This document shows positions 25,030 through 31,748 of a stretch of 31,748 nucleotides of DNA, in pieces. Made by a program: the position numbers and the translations under genes. Every line of letters starts with the position of its first letter. The first letter of the stretch is position 1. The stretch is from Flammeovirgaceae bacterium UBA5867 (lineage in GTDB: Bacteria; Bacteroidota; Bacteroidia; Cytophagales; Cyclobacteriaceae), in assembly GCA_002432545.1 (NCBI GenBank), contig DJFR01000151.1, positions 29,493 to 61,240 of the forward strand, given 5' to 3'. The notes below the pieces were generated by a model. That model was not told the origin of the DNA. It ran no database searches and saw nothing but the letters and a program-made list of their open reading frames with translations.

Positions 25030-25688
25030 AGTCTGAAGATGAAACTGAGCAGGCGGAAGAAACAACGCCAGCGGTACCGGCCTCATCTATACCTCCTGTT
25101 ACATCTGTTAACACAACACCTCCGGTTGCAACAACAGCAACCCCTGCAACAGCAGACACTCCATCGGAAAATATACAGGAGACACCGCCAGGTCTTTCCA
25201 TGAAGCCTAACTTTTCGGAGAAATCAAAATTTAAGGATGCTCCGAAAACAACGGTCAAGCTAACGGATCTTTTAAAGGTTGAACCTAAAAAAGAACAGTC
25301 GGCCGCACAGGTAAAAGTTGAGCAGGACGAACCGTTTACACCTGAGAAACTACGTGCCGTGTGGGAAGAATATGCTGAGACGCGTAAAAAATTTCAGGCA
25401 GAATATCATCTGCTCCGACAGCCGTACGATTTGAAAGATAACGTTATAACCGTTCCGCTTCACAACACGGTAGAGGAGATTATGTTAAACAGCTTGCGTA
25501 TTGAGCTCTCTACATTTGTTCGTGAAAAATTAAAGAACTATTCTATTCAGATCTTTGGTGAAATGCGCATCATCGAAGATACGCGGAAAGTAATGTATAC
25601 CCCCCGCGAGAAATTCGAATACCTGATGGAAAAGAATCCGGCCCTAAAAGAGTTGAAAGACAGACTCGGATTGGACACCGATTACTAA
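25011..25688 (+). CDS. dnaX: dnaX tau extension in the -1 frame
   Basis: The frame one base back from dnaX is open from the A10 tract to the TAA at 25686-25688, adding about 222 residues; the joined protein would be 593 residues. The junction reads KKK then ISVESEDETEQAEETT, a Pro/Thr/Ala-rich linker of about 50 residues, then a folded C-terminal part (PFTPEKLRAVWEEYAETRKKFQAEYHLLRQ, then strands around VPLHNTVEEIML and a helix pair). Linker followed by a compact C-terminal domain is the layout of tau, where this end contacts DnaB and the polymerase alpha subunit. There is no independent start of good quality at the beginning of this frame (first ATG 25200 lies after the linker). Either programmed slippage or a one-base sequence error explains the split; the former is favoured. 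Confidence 0.8.
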   Translation, partial: KKKISVESEDETEQAEETTPAVPASSIPPVTSVNTTPPVATTATPATADTPSENIQETPPGLSMKPNFSEKSKFKDAPKTTVKLTDLLKVEPKKEQSAAQVKVEQDEPFTPEKLRAVWEEYAETRKKFQAEYHLLRQPYDLKDNVITVPLHNTVEEIMLNSLRIELSTFVREKLKNYSIQIFGEMRIIEDTRKVMYTPREKFEYLMEKNPALKELKDRLGLDTDY

Positions 25689-25692
25689 ACTA

Positions 25693-25707
25693 ATCAGAAA
25701 GTCTGAT
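25693..25707. terminator. Small hairpin between convergent dnaX and 7TM genes
   Basis: ATCAGA-AAG-TCTGAT is a 6-bp stem with a 3-nt loop in the 27-bp gap between the convergent stops at 25688 and 25716. No T run follows, so its termination activity is doubtful. Confidence 0.3.
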
Positions 25708-25715
25708 ACCTATAT

Positions 25716-26972
25716 TTACTTGCCATTCTTCTGGAAGAAATCTTCATAGGTAAGTACATCCTTGTTCTGGAATTTGCTTTTCAGTATACCCAGATGAAAT
25801 AATAATGCCATGGCCGTCAGTAAAAAGATGACCAGGTAGCCTGTGCTCAGAAATATATAGTTATAATTAAACGTTGTATTGTAAGCGAGTATATCGTAGC
25901 CGAATATAATAACACCGGTAAGTATGCTACCCATCAGGAACCAAGAACCTACATGTTCCGCCAGTAACGCGCGAACAATAAGATAGCCGCCATACAGAAT
26001 TACAACACCCGCCACCGCCAGGTATAGCGACAGCCATTGCGAAAACATGACCACCGGAGTAAACAGTGTATAGAGTATAAATAGAATGTTAAGCGTTACA
26101 ATTATATAGGTAAGTGCTGCGTGGCTTAACTGATTAATCAGGTGGTGAAGAAAAAGTATAGCCCACAGTACAGCGCAATATAGCGTCAGGTATTCCGTCT
26201 TGACCAGGAACTGCCAGTCGATATCCGGGAAGAATACAACGACAGGGTATAAATTTGAAAATAAACATCGTACTGCCCATGTAAGACTTAACAGCGCGAA
26301 GTATAGAATAACTCTTTTCTTTTTTACGAAATATATAGTTAGAAAAGTTATGCCGGCCAGGAAGAGAATGATCGCTTCAATAACATTGATTGTTACTGAT
26401 CGCGACAGGTGTTTTGTTATACCCTCAGCTGAACCCAGCAGGATAGGAGCTTTACTTCCGCCTTTATGATGATGGAAGTTGGCAATCTGCAGCACCATCA
26501 CGAGCGTATCTTCAGCATGTGAGAACGTAACTGTTTGATGAACCCATTTTGGTTGCGTTGTCTCAGACGTATTACTAACAGTACCCGAAGAAGCAACCTT
26601 CAATCCATTTACCCAAAGTATATAACTGTTATATAGCTGCGGAATTTCAAGGCCAAGTTTCTGAATCGAATCCGGTAGCAACACATGTAACACATATGTG
26701 CCGTACTCGATACGTTGTTTATCATCATCGCCTTCGTTCCATATAGCAGGGAAGAATTGTGTGATGCCACCAAGCGTATCAGCCTGATCAGGCGACAACA
26801 ATTGACCTTCATGAAAAGTCCAATAGCCGGAAAGTGGTAAACGTTTTTGGAAATTCCAGTGGCGCGCATCCAGCACACCCGATTCTGCACGAACAGAAGA
26901 TTGCGATACGCCAGTGGTTATAAAACCGACAACGAGTACCAACGAAAAGGCAACACGATTAGCCCACACCAT
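25716..26972 (-). CDS. 7TM-DISM receptor-like protein without output domain
   Basis: 418 residues. A signal peptide (1-24) precedes an extracytoplasmic beta-sandwich of the 7TMR-DISMED2 type (about 30-190), marked by WNFQKRLPLSGYWTFHEGQLL, YGTYVLHVLLP and LWVNGLKVASSG. This fold is related to galactose-binding modules, so a carbohydrate or small-molecule ligand is plausible. Seven hydrophobic helices follow (about 195-395; for example VIEAIILFLAGITFLTIYFV). The protein ends about 25 residues after the last helix (KSKFQNKDVLTYEDFFQKNGK). Relatives normally carry a histidine kinase, GGDEF or LytTR output domain here; none is present and no obvious partner gene adjoins it. Signal output, if any, must go through a separate protein. 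Monocistronic. Confidence 0.85.
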   Translation of the reverse strand: MVWANRVAFSLVLVVGFITTGVSQSSVRAESGVLDARHWNFQKRLPLSGYWTFHEGQLLSPDQADTLGGITQFFPAIWNEGDDDKQRIEYGTYVLHVLLPDSIQKLGLEIPQLYNSYILWVNGLKVASSGTVSNTSETTQPKWVHQTVTFSHAEDTLVMVLQIANFHHHKGGSKAPILLGSAEGITKHLSRSVTINVIEAIILFLAGITFLTIYFVKKKRVILYFALLSLTWAVRCLFSNLYPVVVFFPDIDWQFLVKTEYLTLYCAVLWAILFLHHLINQLSHAALTYIIVTLNILFILYTLFTPVVMFSQWLSLYLAVAGVVILYGGYLIVRALLAEHVGSWFLMGSILTGVIIFGYDILAYNTTFNYNYIFLSTGYLVIFLLTAMALLFHLGILKSKFQNKDVLTYEDFFQKNGK

Positions 26973-27024
26973 ATGTGTTTACAAAACAAGGTTAATGTTA
27001 AAAACAAATAAAGTGGAATAACAA

Positions 27025-27042
27025 AAGACCGGATTTGGTCTT
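27025..27042 (-). terminator. Candidate weak terminator of the kinase-DUF3037 operon
   Basis: On the minus strand AAGACC-AAATCC-GGTCTT is followed by TTGTT. It lies about 175 bp beyond the DUF3037 stop. A second perfect hairpin, AAAGAATC-ACTAC-GATTCTTT, is at 27078-27098. Either could end the operon transcript. Confidence 0.4.
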
Positions 27043-27217
27043 CTGCATACGTTGGTTTAATCGAAACAAATGTATCTAAAGAATCACTACGATTCTTTAA
27101 AATCAGATAATTAATTATTGAGCGAAGTAGTGAGGTTGCGCAATAATTATACGTTTAAACGCGCAACCTGTCCGGAAAATTTCAGCGTTCTGAGTAAAAA
27201 GTTAGAAATAATTTATT

Positions 27218-27601
27218 CTACAAAACAAGCTCTGTATACAGCCGCGTCAGCATTTCGGATGCATCCGGACATAAGCCGGGATGTACTTTGGAAGTTTGCA
27301 CAATTGTGCTGCGTGTAGCGGTAAGCCACCGGAACCGTTCGGCCATCGATAATTTTCCAATGGGGCCGCCCTGCGCACCACCGGCACAGATGCGCTCGAA
27401 CGAACGGATATACTCTTTCAGTTCTTCGAGATCAAGTGTGTTGCAAAAAGCCTGAATGCGTTCTTCGTTCAGTGTTATCGCAGTCTGTAAAAATTTTTGT
27501 TTCGAACAAAACAAAATAACACCTACGTTGAGAAACTCTTCACGCTCAACCCGGGGCACCACCCGGATAACAGCATATTCAAATAAGTGAGTCTCTTGCA
27601 T
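27218..27601 (-). CDS. DUF3037 domain protein
   Basis: 127 residues from ATG 27601; a longer frame would use TTG 27619. The signature of DUF3037, FEYAVIRVVPRVEREEFLNVGVILF, occupies residues 7-31, and the rest is helical with a Gly-rich loop (GGAQGGPIGKL) and a C-terminal PDASEMLTRLYTELV helix. Function unknown. The gene start lies inside the end of the HipA-like kinase gene (23-bp overlap), so the two are translationally coupled. I recall this pair as a frequent neighbourhood, suggesting a joint role. No DNA-binding motif is seen, so it does not look like a HipB-type antitoxin. Confidence 0.82.
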   Translation of the reverse strand: MQETHLFEYAVIRVVPRVEREEFLNVGVILFCSKQKFLQTAITLNEERIQAFCNTLDLEELKEYIRSFERICAGGAQGGPIGKLSMAERFRWLTATRSTIVQTSKVHPGLCPDASEMLTRLYTELVL

Positions 27602-28373
27602 ACTGTGCTTCTTTAACAAAAAAATCAGAGTTGGTAATTCTTGTCTCCAGGAATTTTATATAGGCCTGGCGATGTTCATTAACGGTCTCAAACGCATGTT
27701 CTCCTTCAAGCCATTCGTCAGGAATCAAAGCGACAATCGCGCGTATACGTTCAGCGGTAAGTATAGCACGAAAGGCTTCATCAACGCTTGCAAGTTCAGA
27801 AGCCTGTGCGAGTAATACATGATCTTTAATATTTGGAAAAGATCGCTGCGGTTTATCCCAGTCATTCCACGAGTGATGGAAATATAGTGCAGCACCATGA
27901 TCGATCAGCCACAGTTCCTTATGCCACCAAAGCATATTGGTGTTGCGTGCCGTGCGATCTACATTCAGTAAAAAACTATCAAGCCATACAATCTGCGAGG
28001 CGAGTTGAGGATCAACTTTTGTTACCAGCGGATCGAATGTTATAGAGCCTGATAAATAATGTAGTCCAAGATTAAGTCCTACACTCGCTTTCAACAAGTC
28101 TTGTATTTCTTCATCACCCTCTATTCGTCCGAAGGCACTGTCAAGATGTGCAAATACAATTTCCGGAACTTTCAATCCAAGTGTGCGGGCGATTTCACCA
28201 CCAATGATCTCGGCAATTAACGCCTTGCGACCTTGCCCTGCTCCGCGAAATTTCAATACATATAAAAACTGATCGTCCGCTTCAGCAATGGCCGGCATGG
28301 ATCCTCCTTCGCGCAGCGGTGTAACATAACGCGTTACATTAACAGATCGGAGTTGAGGAATACTATACGTCAT
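27579..28373 (-). CDS. HipA-like kinase-fold protein
   Basis: 264 residues, shorter than HipA (about 440), lacking the N-terminal HipA subdomain. Kinase-like features: Lys41 in the strand FLYVLKFRGAG, Glu55 in the following helix ALIAEIIGGEIARTLGL, a catalytic-loop equivalent with Asp139 and Asn144 (LNVDRTARNTNML), and a metal-binding Asp158 in LWLIDHGAALYF. The order Lys-Glu-Asp-Asn-Asp is complete, so activity is plausible. Cytosolic. Family members phosphorylate proteins (HipA modifies glutamyl-tRNA synthetase), but the target here is unknown. Databases sometimes label these proteins as class I/II aminotransferases; no PLP lysine motif is present. It overlaps DUF3037 downstream and follows the class V aminotransferase by 96 bp. 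Confidence 0.8.
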   Translation of the reverse strand: MTYSIPQLRSVNVTRYVTPLREGGSMPAIAEADDQFLYVLKFRGAGQGRKALIAEIIGGEIARTLGLKVPEIVFAHLDSAFGRIEGDEEIQDLLKASVGLNLGLHYLSGSITFDPLVTKVDPQLASQIVWLDSFLLNVDRTARNTNMLWWHKELWLIDHGAALYFHHSWNDWDKPQRSFPNIKDHVLLAQASELASVDEAFRAILTAERIRAIVALIPDEWLEGEHAFETVNEHRQAYIKFLETRITNSDFFVKEAQYARDSLI

Positions 28374-28469
28374 ACAAAAGTGAGGTTCGAAAATAAGTAT
28401 AAATCATCGTCACTTACATGCCTTCCTGATAAATACATCAGAAAGTTTAAGGGTATATATAGCTTATTA

Positions 28470-29600
28470 TTATCCAATAGCTTCGAACAATCGGTCAACA
28501 TCCTGTTCATCATTATACAGGTGCGGAGCCACGCGCATCTTCTCGCCACGGAAACTTACATATACTTTATGATCCGAAACACGTTTGGCTAATGCAGGGA
28601 TCTGCTCAAAAGGAAAAGATATGCCAATAAGATGGCTCGCGCGCATCGAACCCGGGGGCACACCAAATCCTTTTTGTCGTGCCTTGCTTTCAATTTTGCC
28701 GGTTAATGCAGCGAGTGTCTCCTGTATATTTTCAACACCCCACTCCAGAATTTGTGTAAGGGCAGCAATAGCCATGGCTATATTGTTGAAGTTGGGAAAT
28801 TCACCCGCATCGAATCTGCGTGCACCCGTTTTATAGGCATCCTGGTAATCAACCAGCCGCGTAAAATTTTCACTCTCTTTTTTATTGAGCCACGAATGCT
28901 CCAGCGGTTTCCCCGACTCACAATATTCCGGTGCAGCATATAGATAAGCTAATCCATACGGTCCCATCAGCCATTTATAGCCAACCGTAACCAGAAAGTC
29001 AGGTTGTATTTTTTGAATATTTAGCGGATAGGCTCCCAATGACTGACTCGCATCGATCACGAGTTTTGCATGTACAGCTTTCGCGCGCTTGCTGATCACT
29101 TCAAGATCAATAAGACTTCCGTCTGTCCAATGGCAATTCGGTATAGCAACGAGTCCTGTATCAACAGTAATATGTTTGAGGATTGCATCTGTCCATGATT
29201 CATCGTCACGCTTTGTTACGGTAACGATGGTTGACTTTGTTTCGCGTACAAGTTCACGCCATGCATATACATTGGATGGATACTGCTGATCCAGCACAAC
29301 AATATTCTGATCGGCACGCAACGCTATATTTTTCGCGGCTGTTGCCATGCCATAACTTACCGATGGTATCAGCGCAACGTTATCCCTATTGGCCTGTATA
29401 ATTTGTGCGAACAGACTTCGCAGTGTTTCTCCCGGAGTAAACCAATCGTCAACGACAATCTCCCAGGGATGCGAACGTTTTTGGAGCGCTTCTATACCGG
29501 CTTCATGGGCACGTTTCAGTAACGGTGACATATATGCACAGTTCAGAAAAGTAATGCCGATGGGTATGCTGAATAGTGATTTCTGATTCGGTAATATCAT
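28470..29600 (-). CDS. Class V aminotransferase-fold PLP enzyme (cysteine desulfurase-like)
   Basis: 376 residues. Fold type I PLP features: the cofactor Asp183 with the following segment VIDASQSLGAYP, and the Schiff-base Lys209 in VTVGYKWLMGPYGLAYLY. Upstream the phosphate-cup segment ALIPSVSYGMATAAKNI (76-92) and His157 in AIPNCHWTDG stack on the ring as in selenocysteine lyase/cysteine desulfurases and isopenicillin-N epimerase-like proteins. The active-site Cys loop that defines true IscS/SufS desulfurases is not evident near the C-terminus (GVPPGSMRASHLIG), so the reaction may be a lyase, epimerase or other conversion. Cytosolic. It precedes the kinase-DUF3037 pair on the same strand by 96 bp and may share its transcript. 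Confidence 0.85.
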   Translation of the reverse strand: MILPNQKSLFSIPIGITFLNCAYMSPLLKRAHEAGIEALQKRSHPWEIVVDDWFTPGETLRSLFAQIIQANRDNVALIPSVSYGMATAAKNIALRADQNIVVLDQQYPSNVYAWRELVRETKSTIVTVTKRDDESWTDAILKHITVDTGLVAIPNCHWTDGSLIDLEVISKRAKAVHAKLVIDASQSLGAYPLNIQKIQPDFLVTVGYKWLMGPYGLAYLYAAPEYCESGKPLEHSWLNKKESENFTRLVDYQDAYKTGARRFDAGEFPNFNNIAMAIAALTQILEWGVENIQETLAALTGKIESKARQKGFGVPPGSMRASHLIGISFPFEQIPALAKRVSDHKVYVSFRGEKMRVAPHLYNDEQDVDRLFEAIG

Positions 29601-30153
29601 GATCGTATGAAAAACTGGATGGCTGTTCCATCAAAGCTAATCATAGTTGATAACGAATCATAACGCCTGTCTTAAAAGTTCACAAGCGATATATAGTTGA
29701 AATACAGAGGAGATTTTGCTGAATGTCGTGATCGCTTCAGCGGTATATATCAGGAATGGCGCGGACTGATCCAGTCAAATTTTGAAAATAGTCTTTGTAG
29801 AGAAACGATGAAGCTGTTCGTTGCTGTCTTCTGTTTCGCAGATGGAGTAGACGCTTCGCTCATCAAACGCGGATCACTTAATCCTGCCATTGTGTAAAGA
29901 GAAGTTTTTCGTACAAGGTTATCGCGAGTTGTCATGATAGTCGTTGTTTAGTAAAAACATGTATGTTGTGATACACGCTTCTGTTTGAATTCTGATGCAA
30001 GTTTACGCGAACAAACAATAACCGAAGGGTTTATGTAATGAATACTGTAGTTGAGACTTTCGCAACCCGTTTAAATGGACAATTGTCGCAATCGTATGTT
30101 GGCGTTTATGGTACGATATGCCGGTTTACAACGGGCTGCGTAGATAACAAAAT
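29601..30153. other. 553-bp intergenic region
   Basis: Contains one plausible small minus-strand frame (listed separately) and a perfect palindrome GACAATTGTC at 30078-30087. Promoters for the class V aminotransferase gene should be in its left part. The rest shows AT-rich, TATA-rich sequence with no RNA gene, repeat family or recognisable protein. Confidence 0.5.
29750..29935 (-). CDS. Possible small protein (61 residues)
   Basis: ATG 29935 opens a 61-residue frame with reasonable codon use. It is basic and Ser/Thr-rich (MTTRDNLVRKTSLYTMAGLSDPRLM, shown here only as start MTTRDNLVRK) with no signal peptide or membrane helix. An overlapping plus-strand frame of similar length exists, so chance is a real possibility. 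No family is recognised; reported because the gap is otherwise empty. Confidence 0.25.
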   Translation of the reverse strand: MTTRDNLVRKTSLYTMAGLSDPRLMSEASTPSAKQKTATNSFIVSLQRLFSKFDWISPRHS

Positions 30154-30654
30154 CTATTGCCTCGTAAGAGCATCGAGTGTCTTGAGCAGTGTTGGAATTC
30201 GGTAGGCACCCTGCATCGAGCGAATATAGTTACGGGCTGTATCAAGCGGTATACCGAGCGTAGTTATATAAAGCGGTCGCTTACTATCTCCTCTGTAAAC
30301 TTCGCCTTTGTGAAGTGTGTTGTTGGCAAAGTTTGTCTTCGCGACACCGATCACCGGAATTTTTCTTTCCAGTGCTTCGTATAAATATCCGCCCAGTCCG
30401 TGTTTGCCAGAGTCATCCAGTAGAACATAACCATCAATGATGATGATATCTATAGTTTGCAGGCTTATCTTTTTAAGAATGCTGACGATGCAGGGGAGCT
30501 CGCGTTTATAAAATGAACCGGGTTGATAAGCTTCTATACCATCAAGTTCCTCGGTCACTACTTCTGCTGGTTGCTCGTCTGTCCAGTTAACAAAGCGAAT
30601 ACAAACCGTTTTGGCCTTGTCATTTTGATAATATGTATCGAGTGCCAGTATCAT
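30154..30654 (-). CDS. Compact endonuclease V-like protein
   Basis: 166 residues against about 210-230 for bacterial endonuclease V, which cleaves DNA near deoxyinosine. The RNase H-like core is present: Asp6 in ILALDTYY, Glu52 in YQPGSFYKRELP (the PGxxxxRE motif), Asp74 in IIIDGYVLLDD, then HGLGGYLYEAL and IPVIGVAKTNF. The N-terminal 35 or so residues of the standard enzyme are missing, and the usual DGHG/DGQG is DGYV. ATG 30654 is the only start; no further coding similarity is seen upstream. The protein may be a reduced nuclease or have another RNase H-fold activity. It is divergent from the chelatase-type ATPase gene. Confidence 0.75.
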   Translation of the reverse strand: MILALDTYYQNDKAKTVCIRFVNWTDEQPAEVVTEELDGIEAYQPGSFYKRELPCIVSILKKISLQTIDIIIIDGYVLLDDSGKHGLGGYLYEALERKIPVIGVAKTNFANNTLHKGEVYRGDSKRPLYITTLGIPLDTARNYIRSMQGAYRIPTLLKTLDALTRQ

Positions 30655-30777
30655 GTTTACCTGCTGATCATGAGCGAAGTATATATTCGTGAAGCCAAGC
30701 GCTCTTCAGCCTGATTTTCATTTTTTACAAATTTACTTCACTTTTGTTTTTTGCCGGTAACAAACATAACGAATCCC

Positions 30778-31748
30778 ATGCATGTAAATTCTGTTTTTCC
30801 GTATGCAGCCATCGCAGGTCAGCCTGAGTTTAAACTGGCTATAGAATTATTGATGATAGATGCAAGCATAGGTGGTATACTGGTGCTGGGCGATAAAGGT
30901 ACGGGCAAGACAACAACCGTGCGCTCGCTCAGTCAATTAATGAGTGCGATCGATACAGCGTTTAATTTTGTAAACCTGCCGGTAGGAGCATCAGAAGATC
31001 GCGTATTAGGTTCTGTTGATCTCGAAACACTCATCAACGAAAAAAGACAGGTGTTGAAAAAAGGACTGCTGGCGCAGGCACATCGCGGTATACTATATAT
31101 TGATGAAGTAAATTTACTGAACGACTACCTCACTGATATACTGTTGGATGCTGCCGCTTCCGGAGGTTATTACCTGGAACGCGAAGGACTTTCCATGTGG
31201 CAGGATAGCCGGTTTTGTCTCATCGGAACGATGAACCCGGAAGAAGGAGAACTTCGTCCGCAGTTGCTTGATCGTTTTGGCTTATGCGTAGAGGTTCGTA
31301 CACCACAGGATGTAGCGGTCAGAAAGAAAATAACGCAAAGCAGAATTGAGTTTGACCTCCAGCCGGAGAAAATGCTCGAAGCATGGAAAGCAGATCAGGA
31401 TACAATCCGGCAGCGACTGCTGCAAGCGCGAAGTAAAGTAAATACAATTGAAATTCCGGAAGCGCTCATCGAATATGCATCTACCATCAGTGTACAACAT
31501 CACACCGAAGGACTTCGTGCCGATATACTGTTGATAAAGGCTGCACGTGCTTATGCTGCATTGTGTGGCGATGCTATAGTTACCACTGCGCATGTAGATA
31601 CCGTTGTGCCGTTTGTACTGAAGCATCGTTCGAAGAAATCACCAACCGGAAACAATGCAGGAGGAGACAATACGAAGAATAACAACGGAGGAGGATCAGG
31701 TAAATCCGGTCGTGCATCAGAAACGGAGAAGACATTCGATCCGCTTCC
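30778..31748 (+). CDS. Magnesium-chelatase-type AAA+ ATPase (BchI/ChlI-like), partial
   Basis: The frame opens at ATG 30778 and runs off the right edge after 323 codons. Walker A is GDKGTGKT at 38-45. Walker B is ILYIDEVN at 105-112, followed by LLDAAASGGYYLEREGLSMW. The sensor/arginine-finger part GTMNPEEGELRPQLLDRFGL spans 150-169. The lid domain ends near residue 285. A Gly/Asn/Lys-rich linker (NNAGGDN, NNNGGGSG) follows, as in fused BchI-BchD-type proteins where a vWA domain comes next; that part is outside the window. It could serve a cobalto- or magnesium-chelatase, or a MoxR-like assembly role. A second in-frame or nearby ATG at 30782 is out of frame, so 30778 is preferred. Confidence 0.88.
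   Translation, partial: MHVNSVFPYAAIAGQPEFKLAIELLMIDASIGGILVLGDKGTGKTTTVRSLSQLMSAIDTAFNFVNLPVGASEDRVLGSVDLETLINEKRQVLKKGLLAQAHRGILYIDEVNLLNDYLTDILLDAAASGGYYLEREGLSMWQDSRFCLIGTMNPEEGELRPQLLDRFGLCVEVRTPQDVAVRKKITQSRIEFDLQPEKMLEAWKADQDTIRQRLLQARSKVNTIEIPEALIEYASTISVQHHTEGLRADILLIKAARAYAALCGDAIVTTAHVDTVVPFVLKHRSKKSPTGNNAGGDNTKNNNGGGSGKSGRASETEKTFDPL

Noticed and set aside
25200..25688. The dnaX C-terminal frame as a separate gene starting at ATG 25200
   Set aside because: The frame is open back to the A10 tract with a linker typical of tau, so a joined product explains it better than an independent gene.
27118..27318. Plus-strand open frame upstream of and inside DUF3037
   Set aside because: Its composition is poor and it lies antisense to a recognised family.
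28383..28400. GGTTCGAA word as a possible tRNA T-arm
   Set aside because: No matching stem or other tRNA arms around it.
1..31748. CRISPR arrays, tRNA genes, insertion sequences, prophage
   Set aside because: No regularly spaced repeats, no tRNA T-arm sequence outside the tmRNA, and no transposase, integrase or phage protein were seen.

Overview
The window looks like a chromosomal segment of a Bacteroidota bacterium, most likely a Cytophagales-type environmental species. The evidence is a type IX secretion (T9SS) C-terminal sorting domain on a large secreted protein, typical Bacteroidota families (DUF3078, DUF2911, a one-protein TPR/kinase/receiver/AraC hybrid, FtsX-like permeases without a partner ATPase), an ssrA tag GESNYAMAA, and the near absence of Shine-Dalgarno sequences. 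There are no rRNA, tRNA, IS, phage or CRISPR elements. One RNA gene (tmRNA) is present. The words TATA/TATAC/GTATA are strikingly common almost everywhere.

Layout. 1-5.6 kb: the end of a response regulator, a DUF3078 outer-membrane protein, a HerA-like/DUF853 ATPase, a small acidic protein, then on the minus strand a likely sulfur/thiol set (DUF2892 membrane protein, rhodanese, OsmC-type peroxidase) and a secreted EF-hand-like, His/Arg/Trp-rich protein. 5.6-12.1 kb: a lipoprotein esterase of the PHB-depolymerase/feruloyl-esterase type, a translationally coupled DUF2911 - Crp/Fnr pair, an orphan membrane histidine kinase and an orphan FtsX/MacB-type permease. 12.1-21.2 kb, all minus strand: a hybrid two-component regulator, a T9SS-secreted serine hydrolase whose catalytic domain is interleaved with eight propeller-like repeats, a SAM methyltransferase 22 bp downstream of it, a strong terminator, and a second serine hydrolase (lipoprotein). 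21.4-23.1 kb: a flavodoxin-fold quinone reductase and two small proteins, one behind a hairpin that would hide its ribosome-binding site. 23.2-25.7 kb: ssrA and dnaX; dnaX is split by an A10 tract that joins two open frames by a -1 shift. 25.7-30.7 kb, all minus strand: a 7TM-DISM protein with no output domain, DUF3037 and a HipA-like kinase (overlapping genes), a class V aminotransferase and a compact endonuclease V-like protein. 30.8 kb to the end: the start of a magnesium-chelatase-type AAA+ ATPase, cut by the window.

How the genes may work together. The clearest functional groups are (i) the DUF2892-rhodanese-OsmC set, perhaps linked to the nearby Crp/Fnr regulator that carries two closely spaced cysteines, (ii) the secreted hydrolase/methyltransferase pair next to a large hybrid sensor and a second hydrolase, which could form a small-molecule (for example ester) signalling or processing locus, and (iii) the kinase-DUF3037 pair. 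The two most interesting molecular observations are the dnaX slippery tract and the reciprocal interleaving of repeat and catalytic segments in the 964-residue hydrolase. Functions are assigned from motifs read by eye; no database search was run.
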